Assembly (NCBI GenBank): GCA_964560765.1
Contig: CAZLMG010000010.1
Coordinates: forward strand, 62,001-126,000
Origin: CAZLMG01 sp964560765
Lineage (GTDB): Bacteria; Bdellovibrionota_B; Oligoflexia; Oligoflexales; CAZLMG01
Reading direction: 5' to 3'
Length of the DNA: 64,000 nt
The translations under genes were made by a program, and so were the position numbers. Positions 8,808 through 17,141 of the stretch are shown piece by piece; within the stretch, counting starts at the first letter, position 1; the number at the start of each line of letters is the position of its first letter. The notes under the pieces are model-generated. The model did not search any database and was not told the origin of the DNA. It worked only from the letters and a program-made list of their open reading frames with translations.

Positions 8808-9445
8808 AGCAGGCAGGAGTCGGTGCAGACTTTGTGCGCGAATCGTCAGTATCCGTCGAGACGGGCACGGCACGCGACCTCGCTGAAAAAGTTTTGGCGG
8901 CAACCATGCTGTTGCTGCTAGCGCCCGTATTCGTGCTGATTGCGCTGGCAGTCCGCTGGTCGTCTCCTGGCCCCATTTTCTTCTCTCAGCGCCGCGTCGG
9001 TCGTGATGGCGAGTACTTTCCGATCTTCAAATTCCGAACCATGGTGCTGAACGCGGAAGATGCCACCGGGCCGGTATTATCCTGGCAAGGCGATCCGCGG
9101 GTCACTCGCATTGGCAAGTTCTTGCGCTTGAGCCACTTGGATGAGCTGCCGCAACTCATCAATATCTTGCGCGGCGAAATGGCCTTTATTGGCCCGCGCC
9201 CCGAGCGGCCTGAATTTACTGAAATGTATTGCCGTGAAATTCCGGCCTACGCCTGGCGCGAAATGGTTCGCCCGGGGGTGACGGGCCTGGCGCAAGTGAT
9301 GGCTCCGTATGACGCGCCGGCGGCGGAAAAGCTGGTATTTGATTTGGAGTATGTACGTCATCGGCATCTTTATCTGGATATCAAAATACTCGGACTCACG
9401 TTGCTGTCGCTGCTTGGGATGCGGCGACATTGGCGCGAAGTTTAG
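8750..9445 (+). CDS. Initiating sugar-phosphate transferase (monotopic phosphoglycosyl transferase, WcaJ/EpsL type)
   Basis: The 231-residue enzyme probably starts repeat-unit synthesis by moving a sugar-1-phosphate from a nucleotide sugar to undecaprenyl phosphate. A single hydrophobic membrane-embedded helix lies near residues 46-68 (VLAATMLLLLAPVFVLIALAV). The catalytic core follows: SPGPIFFSQRRVGRDG, FKFRTM, then LSHLDELPQLINILRGEMAFIGPRPE with the Asp-Glu catalytic dyad in LDELPQ. A short C-terminal domain completes the family. It is the core-only form, without the large N-terminal CoA-binding-like membrane domain seen in WcaJ. The ATG lies inside the end of the upstream fusion gene with GAGG nearby, so expression is probably coupled. 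It ends the first plus-strand operon. Confidence 0.93.
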   Translation: MQDVATAFAPRAAVLSPALEQAGVGADFVRESSVSVETGTARDLAEKVLAATMLLLLAPVFVLIALAVRWSSPGPIFFSQRRVGRDGEYFPIFKFRTMVLNAEDATGPVLSWQGDPRVTRIGKFLRLSHLDELPQLINILRGEMAFIGPRPERPEFTEMYCREIPAYAWREMVRPGVTGLAQVMAPYDAPAAEKLVFDLEYVRHRHLYLDIKILGLTLLSLLGMRRHWREV

Positions 9446-9528
9446 TCTTGCGTTGTGGTGTCTGCCTTGACCGAGTTTTCGATCAGGGCATTTTTTGTCT
9501 CATGTTCCAACATTGAGGGAGAAGTTGT

Positions 9529-10809
9529 ATGCGATTTTCGAGGAGGAATGGGGCACTGGCGTGGCTTGCCATGTCATCACTAGCGAGCCCAGCGTTGGCG
9601 GCAGAAGAGAGGAAGCTGTTAGCGCTAGAGCAGGGGATTTATCACGGAGCTTTCCCCGACATCGCCGATGATGCTTCGGGCAACCTCGTCGCTGGCAAAA
9701 CGACGGAGTTTCAGCGCCTATCCGGCAAGGACATCGCTTGGGTTGTGCTCGGCGATCAATGGTTTCACAGTGAGCTGAAATTTCCCGACCATAAGGTACG
9801 AGAAGTACAAAAGTTGGGGAAGCTGCCACTGATCCAAATGATGCCCTGGAGTGTACGGCTTCGCGATTACGGTCCTGATGAAAAGTACGACCTCTTGCGC
9901 ATCGTGCGCGGCGAGTTTGATGCCCAACTAACCGACTACGCAAAGGCGGTCAAGGCCACGGCACAGCCCGTAGCGATCAGCTTTGCTCCCGAGATGAACG
10001 GCCACTGGTATCCTTGGTCAGGGTATTTTCAGGGTGGTGGCATCACCACTAGTTACGGCGACCCGCAACTGGCAGATGGTCCGGAGGTCTATCGCGACGC
10101 TTATCGCCGCGTGATTCAAACCTTCCGCAATGCCGGCGTCGATAACGTCACCTGGTTTTTCCACTACACTGCAATCAGCAGCCCGGCCGAGACGTGGAAC
10201 AATGTGGCGGAATACTATCCTGGCGATGATTTCATCGACTGGGTGGGTGTATCCAGCTACAGCGCCCAAGAAATCACCGATTATTGGGAAGACTTTTCCG
10301 TCATTATGGATGACGCCTATTTAGCCTTCGAAGCGGCCACTTCGACCAAGCCCTTTGCGGTGATGGAGTTCGGCACGATCGAAGATCCAATGAACCCCTA
10401 TCGGAAAGCCGACTGGATTAGCAATGCCTTTGCCGCTATCAACAGTCAGCGATACCCGCGCCTCAAGGCCATCAGCTATCACCACGAGTCGAGCTGGGAT
10501 CAGACCACCGCCGACTATAATCTGCGTATCGATTCTTCGGCGGCTGCGAAGACTGCGTATGCCGAAGGCGTCACCGCCGGTACGTTTATCTCGGGTCCAA
10601 AATTTAGCGGGCCAGCACCCGTTGATTACTGCTATTGTGGCTTTGTAAAGGTGAACGGTATCTATCACTGTTCCGCGTGGAAGCCTGGTGATCAGTTATT
10701 GAAAGAGTATCAGCGTTGGACCACGTGCAGCGTGGACTTATGTAAGAACCGCATGAGCGCCGCAACACAGCAGTACTGCGGTGGAAAGTTTGTACTCAGG
10801 AGTCCATAA
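9529..10809 (+). CDS. Exported glycoside hydrolase family 26 (beta-mannanase-like)
   Basis: A secreted hydrolase of 426 residues with a Sec signal peptide (about residues 1-25, cleaved after SPALAA). The GH26 pattern is clear: AISFAPEMNGHWYPWSG carries the acid/base Glu near 155, and FAVMEFGTIE carries the nucleophile Glu near 280. The family cuts beta-1,4-mannan and related glucans, so this enzyme may trim or release the polymer made by the surrounding genes. The C-terminus (from about 360) has eight or more Cys residues in a compact segment, YCYCGF to QYCGGKF, which may form a disulfide-bonded binding module. The start has GAGGGAGAA just upstream. It lies two bases before the next frame, suggesting an operon with the binding protein. 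Confidence 0.87.
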   Translation: MRFSRRNGALAWLAMSSLASPALAAEERKLLALEQGIYHGAFPDIADDASGNLVAGKTTEFQRLSGKDIAWVVLGDQWFHSELKFPDHKVREVQKLGKLPLIQMMPWSVRLRDYGPDEKYDLLRIVRGEFDAQLTDYAKAVKATAQPVAISFAPEMNGHWYPWSGYFQGGGITTSYGDPQLADGPEVYRDAYRRVIQTFRNAGVDNVTWFFHYTAISSPAETWNNVAEYYPGDDFIDWVGVSSYSAQEITDYWEDFSVIMDDAYLAFEAATSTKPFAVMEFGTIEDPMNPYRKADWISNAFAAINSQRYPRLKAISYHHESSWDQTTADYNLRIDSSAAAKTAYAEGVTAGTFISGPKFSGPAPVDYCYCGFVKVNGIYHCSAWKPGDQLLKEYQRWTTCSVDLCKNRMSAATQQYCGGKFVLRSP

Positions 10810-10832
10810 TCTTGCGCTTCTGGAATGTAGGA

Positions 10833-11612
10833 ATGAAAAGTGCGGCGACGATCTTTTTGCTCGTCGTGGCACCTCTTTTTCCGCATGCCGATGCCACGGA
10901 CGAAAAAGGAAAATCGGCGCCACCGTTGGTGACTCTGCGGTTTGGCGTCGATCCAAACTTCAAGCCCTATGCCTATCGGGATGAAAATGGCAAACTCCTG
11001 GGCATCGAAATTGACTTCGTCAATGCGCTGGCCAGGCGCCTACAAGCCGATGTCGTGTATGTGGAAGGACAGCCCGAGGAATTAAAGGCCAAGTTGGCTC
11101 GTAACGAATTAGATGTCGTCCTGGCCAGCATCGAACCGACGTTTGATCTGGCCTACGACTTTATCAGTACAAATTACATCCGCGTGCCGGGGGTCTGGAT
11201 CACACGCGGCGATGATACTCAGGATAAACCTCCGGGCAAAACCAAGCCCGTCGTCGGTCTGGTAACCCAGTTAGTTTTGCGAGACGAGCTAAGTCAAAGG
11301 GCTGAGAAACTGAAATTGGGACGAATTCGCGGTTACGAATCCCTCGACACAATTCTCTTGGCCCTCAAGCGTCGCGAGATCGATGCCATTCCCTTTGAAG
11401 CGATCCAAGGCAAGCTGCTCGTCGAACATGATGCTAAGGCATTGCGGTCTATGCCCATGCATGACCTGGGAATCCCGCTTGCCGCGCTGATCCGCAAGGA
11501 TGCCACTGGCACTGTGGCCGAGATCCCGAAACAGCTTGCAGAGTTGATCAAAGACGGCACGAGCCAAAAGATCTGTAAATCCTGGTTCGGGGATCAATGC
11601 CCAAATCAATGA
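10833..11612 (+). CDS. Periplasmic solute-binding protein, family 3 (orphan)
   Basis: A protein of about 259 residues with signal peptide MKSAATIFLLVVAPLFPHADA and a family-3 binding fold. FGVDPNFKPYAYRDENGKLLGIEIDFVNALARRL is the classical opening strand and helix, and ELDVVLASIEPT and EIDAIPFEAIQGKLLV are the later lobe motifs. Family members bind amino acids or small polar ligands. No permease or ATPase is nearby, so this may be a sensor or an accessory to the polysaccharide system rather than part of a transporter. The frame is open from TTG 10812, but ATG 10833 gives a cleaner signal peptide. It follows the GH26 gene with almost no gap, so the two are probably cotranscribed. Confidence 0.82.
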   Translation: MKSAATIFLLVVAPLFPHADATDEKGKSAPPLVTLRFGVDPNFKPYAYRDENGKLLGIEIDFVNALARRLQADVVYVEGQPEELKAKLARNELDVVLASIEPTFDLAYDFISTNYIRVPGVWITRGDDTQDKPPGKTKPVVGLVTQLVLRDELSQRAEKLKLGRIRGYESLDTILLALKRREIDAIPFEAIQGKLLVEHDAKALRSMPMHDLGIPLAALIRKDATGTVAEIPKQLAELIKDGTSQKICKSWFGDQCPNQ

Positions 11613-11703
11613 CCACCAACCGTACACCGCAACTACCTTTCTCCTTGCGTCCGAGATGCCGCCTGGTCTAAATGCCGCTTTTGCCTTTGACCTGGATCAG
11701 ACC

Positions 11704-11725
11704 AAATCTCAGACGTCTGAGATTT
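11704..11725. terminator. Perfect 22-bp palindrome, likely bidirectional terminator
   Basis: AAATCTCAGAC at 11704-11714 is followed directly by its exact reverse complement at 11715-11725, then TTCT. It lies 92 bp after the solute-binding protein stop and one base after the stop of the convergent HIT gene. An A-rich start, T-rich end and position between converging genes fit a bidirectional intrinsic terminator, although the T-run is short. Confidence 0.5.
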
Positions 11726-11726
11726 T

Positions 11727-12173
11727 CTAAGTTCGTGATTCTTGTTGGAGATATCCGCGAATCTTTGCCATCAATGCCGCATCCGCTTTGGCATCAAACT
11801 TCGGCGCCAGATTCCAGTCATAAAACCAGATGGGCTTGGTGCGCAGATCTTCCGATTCATCTTCGTAGCGCGGCAGAACGTGCGCGTGTAAAGCTGGCTC
11901 CAGATTGCCCAGCATCTCGTAATTGATGCGAATGGCGTTGGTGGCCTTTAGAACTGCATCACCCAAGGTGGCCATGTCGGTCAGAAATTGTACGCGACCC
12001 TGCCCAACAAGGGCGTTTAGATGCGGCACGACGGGATCGGGTAGCAGCAGACAATAACCATGCATCACTTGCGTTTCGCCCATGACCGCCCAACCAGATG
12101 CCATCCGCCGGATGACGCGGTCGAGTTTCTGATCACGGGCCGCTTGCACGTAGCGATGGATGGCGGTGGGCAT
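11727..12173 (-). CDS. HIT-family nucleotide hydrolase or transferase
   Basis: A 148-residue cytoplasmic HIT-domain protein. The motif ALHAHVLPRY holds the histidine triad: a His-x-His pair, the second His being the catalytic nucleophile that attacks the alpha-phosphate of nucleotides such as diadenosine polyphosphates. The short N-terminal part fits the one-domain HIT fold. MHGYCLLLPDPVVPHLNAL is the usual strand leading to the active site. It lies within the polysaccharide locus but shares no operon with it and may be a bystander. The stop touches the palindromic terminator. Confidence 0.82.
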   Translation of the reverse strand: MPTAIHRYVQAARDQKLDRVIRRMASGWAVMGETQVMHGYCLLLPDPVVPHLNALVGQGRVQFLTDMATLGDAVLKATNAIRINYEMLGNLEPALHAHVLPRYEDESEDLRTKPIWFYDWNLAPKFDAKADAALMAKIRGYLQQESRT

Positions 12174-12278
12174 AGCTTCGCGTCTCCCTGCGTGTTTTCG
12201 TCAGTCATACCGTCCCGGCAGTATGCAATGTTTGCCGAGTCCCTGCACCTGATATGTACCGACAGCTAAGCTATAAGT

Positions 12279-13346
12279 ATGAACATTTTCGAAAGAATCA
12301 TCTGGTTCTGGCGATCGCGGCATTGGTTGCCGCCAACAGTCGTTTGCCTTGGTGCGGCGACGACGGTGCAAGCGGCATCGCTGCCCCGACTTTGGACGGA
12401 GGGCTCACAGATCATTCAGGTGGGGCGCGGTCCGATTCGGTTGCGCGGCGTGAATGTGGCCGATCCGGAACACATCGCCACCAAACGGCCGGGAGCGACC
12501 ATTGAATCGGTGATCACCGCCGCTGCTAAGCACATGAATGCAAACGTGGTACGCCTGCCGATCTTGCCCGAGCATGATGTGGATGGAGGAACGGGTTTTT
12601 TTCGCGATGGGGAGCGGTACTGGGATCGCTTTGTACGGCCGGCGATTAAAGTCACAGAAAAGTTGGGCGTGTACTTGATCATCGAGCCCCACTTTATCGG
12701 CGATTATCGCGAGCAGGGGCCAGCGCTTTGGGCGTTCTGGCGCCAAGTTCTGCCCCGGCTGGGCGGGCACGACCATGTTTTGGTCGATCTGATGAATGAA
12801 CCGACGACGCCAGATTCCTGGCCGGTTTGGTACGAGGAAGTGGTGGTGCCGTTGGTGCGTCTCGTGCGCGAACACGATCCACGACGTCTCATTCTGGTCA
12901 GCGGCACAAATTACGCAACCAACTTTACCGGCGTCTTGAAAACCGGATTGCCAGACAAGGGAGTCGTGTTGTCAGCCCATCTTTACCCCAAGCTGTGGAC
13001 GCGTGAGCTCCAGCGCGAACTGGGAGCGATCGCCACGCACCTGCCCCTGGTCATCAGTGAGTGGGGATTTGGTGAACATCTGGACGCCGCCCTGCGCGGC
13101 ACGGCTTCGAAATTTGGTGAGCCATTTCTGCAGTGGATGGATGAGCGACAGTTGAGCTGGCTGGCATGGGTATACGATTCCCAGTGGGGGCAAATGCTGG
13201 TGGATCAGAGCTGGCAACCGCGCCGCGGCGACGGATTTATGGCCGACTTGCTTATGCCGCACCTTGCGCCGGAGCCAGAGCCAACAATAGCCAAAACACA
13301 TCGCTATACGCAATCGGCAGAGTTTGCTGGCCCACGAGAACGATGA
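12279..13346 (+). CDS. Exported glycoside hydrolase family 5 (cellulase-like)
   Basis: A 355-residue endoglycanase-like protein with an N-terminal signal sequence (about 1-33). The GH5 catalytic pair is visible: LVDLMNEPTTP holds the acid/base Glu near 174, and LVISEWGFGEH holds the nucleophile Glu near 261. SAHLYPK has the conserved His and Tyr of the active site, and IRLRGVNVADPEH is the usual start of the barrel. The family cuts beta-1,4-linked glucans or mannans. With the GH26 gene 1.5 kb away, the two may process the same beta-linked exopolymer during export or turnover. The last 95 bp overlap the 3' end of the convergent ligase gene. No good Shine-Dalgarno was seen, so the start is moderately certain. 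Confidence 0.88.
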   Translation: MNIFERIIWFWRSRHWLPPTVVCLGAATTVQAASLPRLWTEGSQIIQVGRGPIRLRGVNVADPEHIATKRPGATIESVITAAAKHMNANVVRLPILPEHDVDGGTGFFRDGERYWDRFVRPAIKVTEKLGVYLIIEPHFIGDYREQGPALWAFWRQVLPRLGGHDHVLVDLMNEPTTPDSWPVWYEEVVVPLVRLVREHDPRRLILVSGTNYATNFTGVLKTGLPDKGVVLSAHLYPKLWTRELQRELGAIATHLPLVISEWGFGEHLDAALRGTASKFGEPFLQWMDERQLSWLAWVYDSQWGQMLVDQSWQPRRGDGFMADLLMPHLAPEPEPTIAKTHRYTQSAEFAGPRER

Positions 13347-14472
13347 GCATGGTAAGCGCTCCAAAGATCCACGTCGATGGTTGACCAAGTACCTCAATCC
13401 GTCGCCAGCACAGCAGCATCATCCCCGCAAAAACACCGAGACCAATGAGACCCTGCTCGGCCAGCACCTGCAACCAACTGTGATGGATGGTCAGCGGTAC
13501 GGAATGCTCGGCAAAAGATGGCGGGTCGACATAGCGATGCATGACGTGCGCCGCCTCATGCATGCCAAATCCCGCCCACGGTCGATCCACGAAAGCTGAA
13601 AATCCAGCCTGCAGGGAATGCACACGACCTAAAGCGGATTCATCTGCCAGCTGCGCCAGGCGCCAAAGAGATCCTTGCTCATCCGTCGCCGGTGCGAGAA
13701 AGAAAGTGGCCATCACCGCTGCCGTCATGACCACAATGGCAATCCACCGCACTCGCGGTTGAAGAAATCTCCAAGCTAGGATGCCAGCACACAGAAACGA
13801 AGCAAGCAACGCCGTGCGCGACGCAGAGAGCATGATCGCTCCCATGAAAATGGCGATGGCTAAAACATGCAAACTGCGGACCGCAATGGATCGAGCCCCA
13901 ACTAGCATTTCCCGCGCGTGCACCATCACCCCGACCAACAAGATCAACGCCCAAAAGTTTGGATCGCCGTGTCGTAGCTGTAACATCATGCGACCGGACT
14001 CAGAATTGACATCGCCAAGTCCATAAAATCGATACAGACCATGCAGTAACAGGACCCATGCCGCAGCAAGCACCGTCAGACGCAGAACCTTCGTCGCTTG
14101 CGGCACGGATCGCATCGCGAGCCAGAGAAAGGGAAGGAGCAGAATCGATTTTCCAAACTGACGAAAGGGAGCTTCTCCCACGACCGAAAAGGGCGCCGGT
14201 GCCGTGGCGGAAACGATGGCCGGCCACGCCAGGGATCCCGCCGCCAACGCCATCGCAGCAAAAAAAGCAGATACCTCACGGCTAGATACAACACTCATGC
14301 GGCCCTCACGGTAGGCGAGAGCGACGCCACACATGAACGCCAGCCCCCAATGCAGCGTTTCCCAACGCCAGCGGGCGAGCCACTCGAAATCGGTCGAAAG
14401 GCCGGAAATGACCAAAAAGACATAGCTGGCCAAGACGAGAAGTGATGCCGGTGGCAGAATTCGCGACGGCAT
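13252..14472 (-). CDS. O-antigen ligase/Wzy-type polymerase, polytopic membrane protein
   Basis: A protein of about 406 residues with ten or more hydrophobic helices, typical of Wzy polymerases and WaaL ligases. A large periplasmic loop carries SLQAGFSAFVDRPWAGFGMHEAAHVMHRY and ends in HSVPLTIHHSWLQVLAEQGLIGLG. The second stretch is the characteristic H-N/H-S-x-x-L...E-x-G-x-x-G motif of the family. It would join repeat units or transfer the chain to an acceptor in the periplasm. The frame is open to 14568, but the ATG at 14472 overlaps the upstream Wzz-like stop as TAATG, giving translational coupling with the chain-length regulator. This pairing supports a polymerase role. Polymerase and ligase cannot be told apart by sequence alone. 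Confidence 0.88.
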   Translation of the reverse strand: MPSRILPPASLLVLASYVFLVISGLSTDFEWLARWRWETLHWGLAFMCGVALAYREGRMSVVSSREVSAFFAAMALAAGSLAWPAIVSATAPAPFSVVGEAPFRQFGKSILLLPFLWLAMRSVPQATKVLRLTVLAAAWVLLLHGLYRFYGLGDVNSESGRMMLQLRHGDPNFWALILLVGVMVHAREMLVGARSIAVRSLHVLAIAIFMGAIMLSASRTALLASFLCAGILAWRFLQPRVRWIAIVVMTAAVMATFFLAPATDEQGSLWRLAQLADESALGRVHSLQAGFSAFVDRPWAGFGMHEAAHVMHRYVDPPSFAEHSVPLTIHHSWLQVLAEQGLIGLGVFAGMMLLCWRRIEVLGQPSTWIFGALTMLIVLVGQQTLPIAYSDVFWLLLALAPAQGAA

Positions 14473-15215
14473 TAGGATTTCTTGCGCCGCAACCACCATT
14501 CCACTCCCGACCATAGGGTGAGAGTCGCCAACAGCGCGACAGCGATGGCCAGCGACCAGCGTGGCCACACTTGCTGAACGACGGCGCCATCTGGCATCAG
14601 CACATCGATGAGATGTTTCGTGTCGGCTTCTTGCTGCCAGCGCAGCGTGCGTACACGCTGCAATTCCTGCGGCAAGGTTGAACTCGCGCGCTCGGCACCA
14701 CCTGCCGGCAACGCCTGAATCGCTTGTTGCAACTGATCTTCATACGATTGGAGGGCATCGCCATACCAGGACTTGAGGTAGGCACCCAAGGAATCCACCA
14801 GAGCTCCGGGCACCTTTTTCGCCAACTCTGCATCGGCATAGGTGGCCTGGATGGTAAAGAGATTGCCATCGCCGCCCGAGTAACGCACCTGCAGCGCTGC
14901 GGGACGAATCGCGTGCATCGACGCCTGCAATCGCTCGGCTGCCGCCGCGATGGCCGCATCGCTTTTCAGCCACTCCTGAACAGCCATCCCATCCCGCAGC
15001 CAAACAAAGCGGTTGCGGGTAGACTCATTCGGTGTTTGGGTGTTTTCCAATTGGGGGCGACGCAGGAGAAACTGCAGTTGACCTTGATAACGGGGCGAGG
15101 TCCAGGCGGTCAAACCCAAGGCCAAGATCCAAATCGGGGCGGCGATGAGCAGGAGCCTGGTCAGCGAGTCGGACCTGCCGAGGACCTTCGTGCCAATTCT
15201 TAAGGCAGGCGACAT
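14472..15215 (-). CDS. Wzz-like polysaccharide chain-length or co-polymerase protein
   Basis: An inner-membrane protein of about 247 residues with two membrane helices, LLLIAAPIWILALGLTAW near the N-terminus and SLAIAVALLATLTLWSGVEWW near the C-terminus. Between them lies a mostly helical periplasmic domain. This topology and the polymerase partner are typical of polysaccharide co-polymerases (Wzz), although the usual proline-rich motif before the second helix is only weakly recognisable as PDGAVVQQVWPRWS. The frame is open to ATG 15236, but the ATG at 15215 has GGAG with an 8-nt spacer, so I prefer it. No kinase domain is attached. The role, setting the polymer length, is inferred from topology and neighbours. 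Confidence 0.75.
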   Translation of the reverse strand: MSPALRIGTKVLGRSDSLTRLLLIAAPIWILALGLTAWTSPRYQGQLQFLLRRPQLENTQTPNESTRNRFVWLRDGMAVQEWLKSDAAIAAAAERLQASMHAIRPAALQVRYSGGDGNLFTIQATYADAELAKKVPGALVDSLGAYLKSWYGDALQSYEDQLQQAIQALPAGGAERASSTLPQELQRVRTLRWQQEADTKHLIDVLMPDGAVVQQVWPRWSLAIAVALLATLTLWSGVEWWLRRKKS

Positions 15216-15258
15216 AAATGGCTCTCCAGACTTCATGGTTATACCACCGGCCGCAAGT

Positions 15259-15281
15259 GGTTGCCTTTTGCAACCGGTTGC
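15259..15281. promoter_or_regulatory. GGTTGC repeat cluster in a divergent intergenic region
   Basis: GGTTGC at 15259-15264 pairs with GCAACC at 15270-15275 across a CTTTT loop, and a third GGTTGC follows at once at 15276-15281. The cluster lies between the Wzz-like gene and the divergent GNAT gene. It may be an operator for either operon or a small RNA hairpin. No expression evidence is available. Confidence 0.25.
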
Positions 15282-15409
15282 CGCCCGTAGGACGCTGTCT
15301 ATACAATCTCAAAACGCTTTCGCCAAGCGGGTTTAGGGCGATGGGCTAATATGGCATACCTATTGCTGAACTTTCCCTGTAACGGCAACCGAGATGGGGA
15401 GTGATACGC

Positions 15410-16003
15410 ATGTGGACGAGGATCTGGAATGGGGTAAGGCGGCGATTGTGGCCACTTTGCTATGTGCGGGTGAATGATTTCGTGGACCGGCTCGACCTGG
15501 CTCGTTTCGATTCCAGCCAGTTCCCCCCACCACAGGGTTTGCAGATACGTCGGTTTGACGCATCGACCGACCGCTCCATCGCCGAGTCATTCAGCCCCCA
15601 ACTCTTTGCCGATTTTTGCCATCGAGCCGAAACCGCCGAGGGCTGGATACTTTGGGATGGCATCCAAGCGTGTGGTTATGTGTGGTGCACCGATCGACCG
15701 CGCCAGAATGAGGGCGAGCCACCATTCCTCTATGCAGTAAACCCAGCGGCCGATGCCGTGTACCTTTTCGACATGCAGGTCCTGCCAGTAATGCGGGGTC
15801 GCGGTGCGGCGGGAGCCTTGCTGGCAGCGGCTCTGGAATTCGCCAAGGCGCGCGGTAAAACGTCAGCCGTGGCGACGCGCGGCAATTGGAACGTCAAGAT
15901 TCATCGTGTGCTGCAACGACTTGGCTTTCAGGTTGTCGGTCAACTTCACTACCAAAGAGTACTTGGTTGGAGCCGGAGTGACACGAGGGCTCTGTATGCG
16001 TGA
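15410..16003 (+). CDS. GNAT-family N-acetyltransferase
   Basis: A GNAT acyltransferase of about 197 residues, expected to move an acetyl or acyl group from acyl-CoA to an amine. VYLFDMQVLPVMRGRGAAGALLAAALEFAKARG is motif A with the R-G-R-G-A-A pyrophosphate loop; VKIHRVLQRLGFQVVGQ is motif B. The ATG at 15410 has GGGGAG about 9 nt upstream; a GTG at 15401 is also in frame. The stop overlaps the start of the FemAB-like gene by 8 bp. Placed in the polysaccharide locus, it may acetylate a sugar amine or an attached group. The true acceptor is unknown. Confidence 0.82.
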   Translation: MWTRIWNGVRRRLWPLCYVRVNDFVDRLDLARFDSSQFPPPQGLQIRRFDASTDRSIAESFSPQLFADFCHRAETAEGWILWDGIQACGYVWCTDRPRQNEGEPPFLYAVNPAADAVYLFDMQVLPVMRGRGAAGALLAAALEFAKARGKTSAVATRGNWNVKIHRVLQRLGFQVVGQLHYQRVLGWSRSDTRALYA

Positions 16004-17141
16004 TGCCACTCTCACTTGGTACACGCAGGACGATGCCCTCCAGCAACTGAGCGGCGCTTGGCAACAGCTAGAAGCCGCCGTTGGTCCCCTCGAATTCTTT
16101 CAAACGCATGCCTGGCTCAGCTCCTGGTGGCACTGCTATCAACAAGCTGGGGACCGGCTGTTGGTGGGTCTTCTGCAAGAAGGCGAAACTGTATTGGCCA
16201 TCTTGCCGTTCTTTGTCCGCCCTCGTCGGCTGGGGCCCATCACTCTGCGATGGGCGCAGTTTCTGGGCGTCGAAGAAGTGTCTCCCTCGACCATGGACAT
16301 TCTGGCAACCACCCGAGGCCTGGATTTACTACGAGGGGCTCTCGCGTCGCAACTCCAGAACGGATGGCGGGAATTTGCGGATATTCTCGACCTAGCCCCG
16401 GTTAGACTCGGAGCGCGGGCCCATCGTCTATGGAGTGAGGGAAATTCTGGACAACACCGCCCATTCGCCGCACCCGTCGAGGCCACTCCGATCTTAGACG
16501 CCCCAGCATCGTTCGACGCCTGGATGGCCAACCTCGGATCATCGACGCGGAAAGATGTACGGCGCAAGCGCGGGCAGTTCGCGAAAGATCTGGAAATGCG
16601 GGTTGAGTACATTCACGAACCGACACGAACGCCAGAGGCCCTGAATCGCCTCGCCGTGCTTAATCGCAAACGCTTGGGGCAGCAGGGTAAGCGGGGTGGA
16701 TTCCTCCTGCCGCGCTTTGCGCAGTTTCAACAGCAGTTGGCGAAGAGTCTGGCGCAAAGCGGCCAATTGCATATATTTGAACTCTGGCGCAACGACAAAC
16801 ATCTTTCCTCGGCCCTGCTTTTTCGCCACGGCCACAAGTGGTATGCCTATCAAACTGGGGTCGACCCGGACTTTCTGGAATATTCACCAGGCGCCATTTT
16901 GGACTTTCACGTGCTGCATCACATCTTGGAATTCGGGCAGGCACAATTTATCGACTATGGTTTGGGCGAGCAAGATTACAAGATTCGCTTTGGAGCGGTG
17001 CCGCGGCCAGCAATGCGGTTGCGCCTTCCCGCAAGAACGTGGCGAGGACGGATGCTACGCCGGCTGCTGCAATGGCGAGAGTGGCGTGCCGAACGTGCGA
17101 AAATATCCGCGCCCGGAGTGTTGCAGCCATGCGAATCCTAA
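15996..17141 (+). CDS. FemAB/CelD-like GNAT acyltransferase
   Basis: A 381-residue protein of the Acetyltransf_6 (CelD/BcsL) type. FFQTHAWLSSWWHCYQ near the N-terminus and SSTRKDVRRKRGQFAKD followed by LHIFELWRNDKHLSSALLFRHGHKWYAYQTGVDPDFLEYSPGAILDFHVL are the usual landmarks. DYGLGEQDYKIRFG closes the double-GNAT fold. FemAB-like proteins occur in exosortase-linked polysaccharide loci and in cellulose loci. The frame is open to 15804, but the ATG at 15996 (MRDATLTW) has CGAGGG upstream and fits the family start. It overlaps the GNAT stop before it and the flippase start after it, so three genes are tightly coupled. The exact acyl acceptor is not known. Confidence 0.85.
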   Translation: MRDATLTWYTQDDALQQLSGAWQQLEAAVGPLEFFQTHAWLSSWWHCYQQAGDRLLVGLLQEGETVLAILPFFVRPRRLGPITLRWAQFLGVEEVSPSTMDILATTRGLDLLRGALASQLQNGWREFADILDLAPVRLGARAHRLWSEGNSGQHRPFAAPVEATPILDAPASFDAWMANLGSSTRKDVRRKRGQFAKDLEMRVEYIHEPTRTPEALNRLAVLNRKRLGQQGKRGGFLLPRFAQFQQQLAKSLAQSGQLHIFELWRNDKHLSSALLFRHGHKWYAYQTGVDPDFLEYSPGAILDFHVLHHILEFGQAQFIDYGLGEQDYKIRFGAVPRPAMRLRLPARTWRGRMLRRLLQWREWRAERAKISAPGVLQPCES

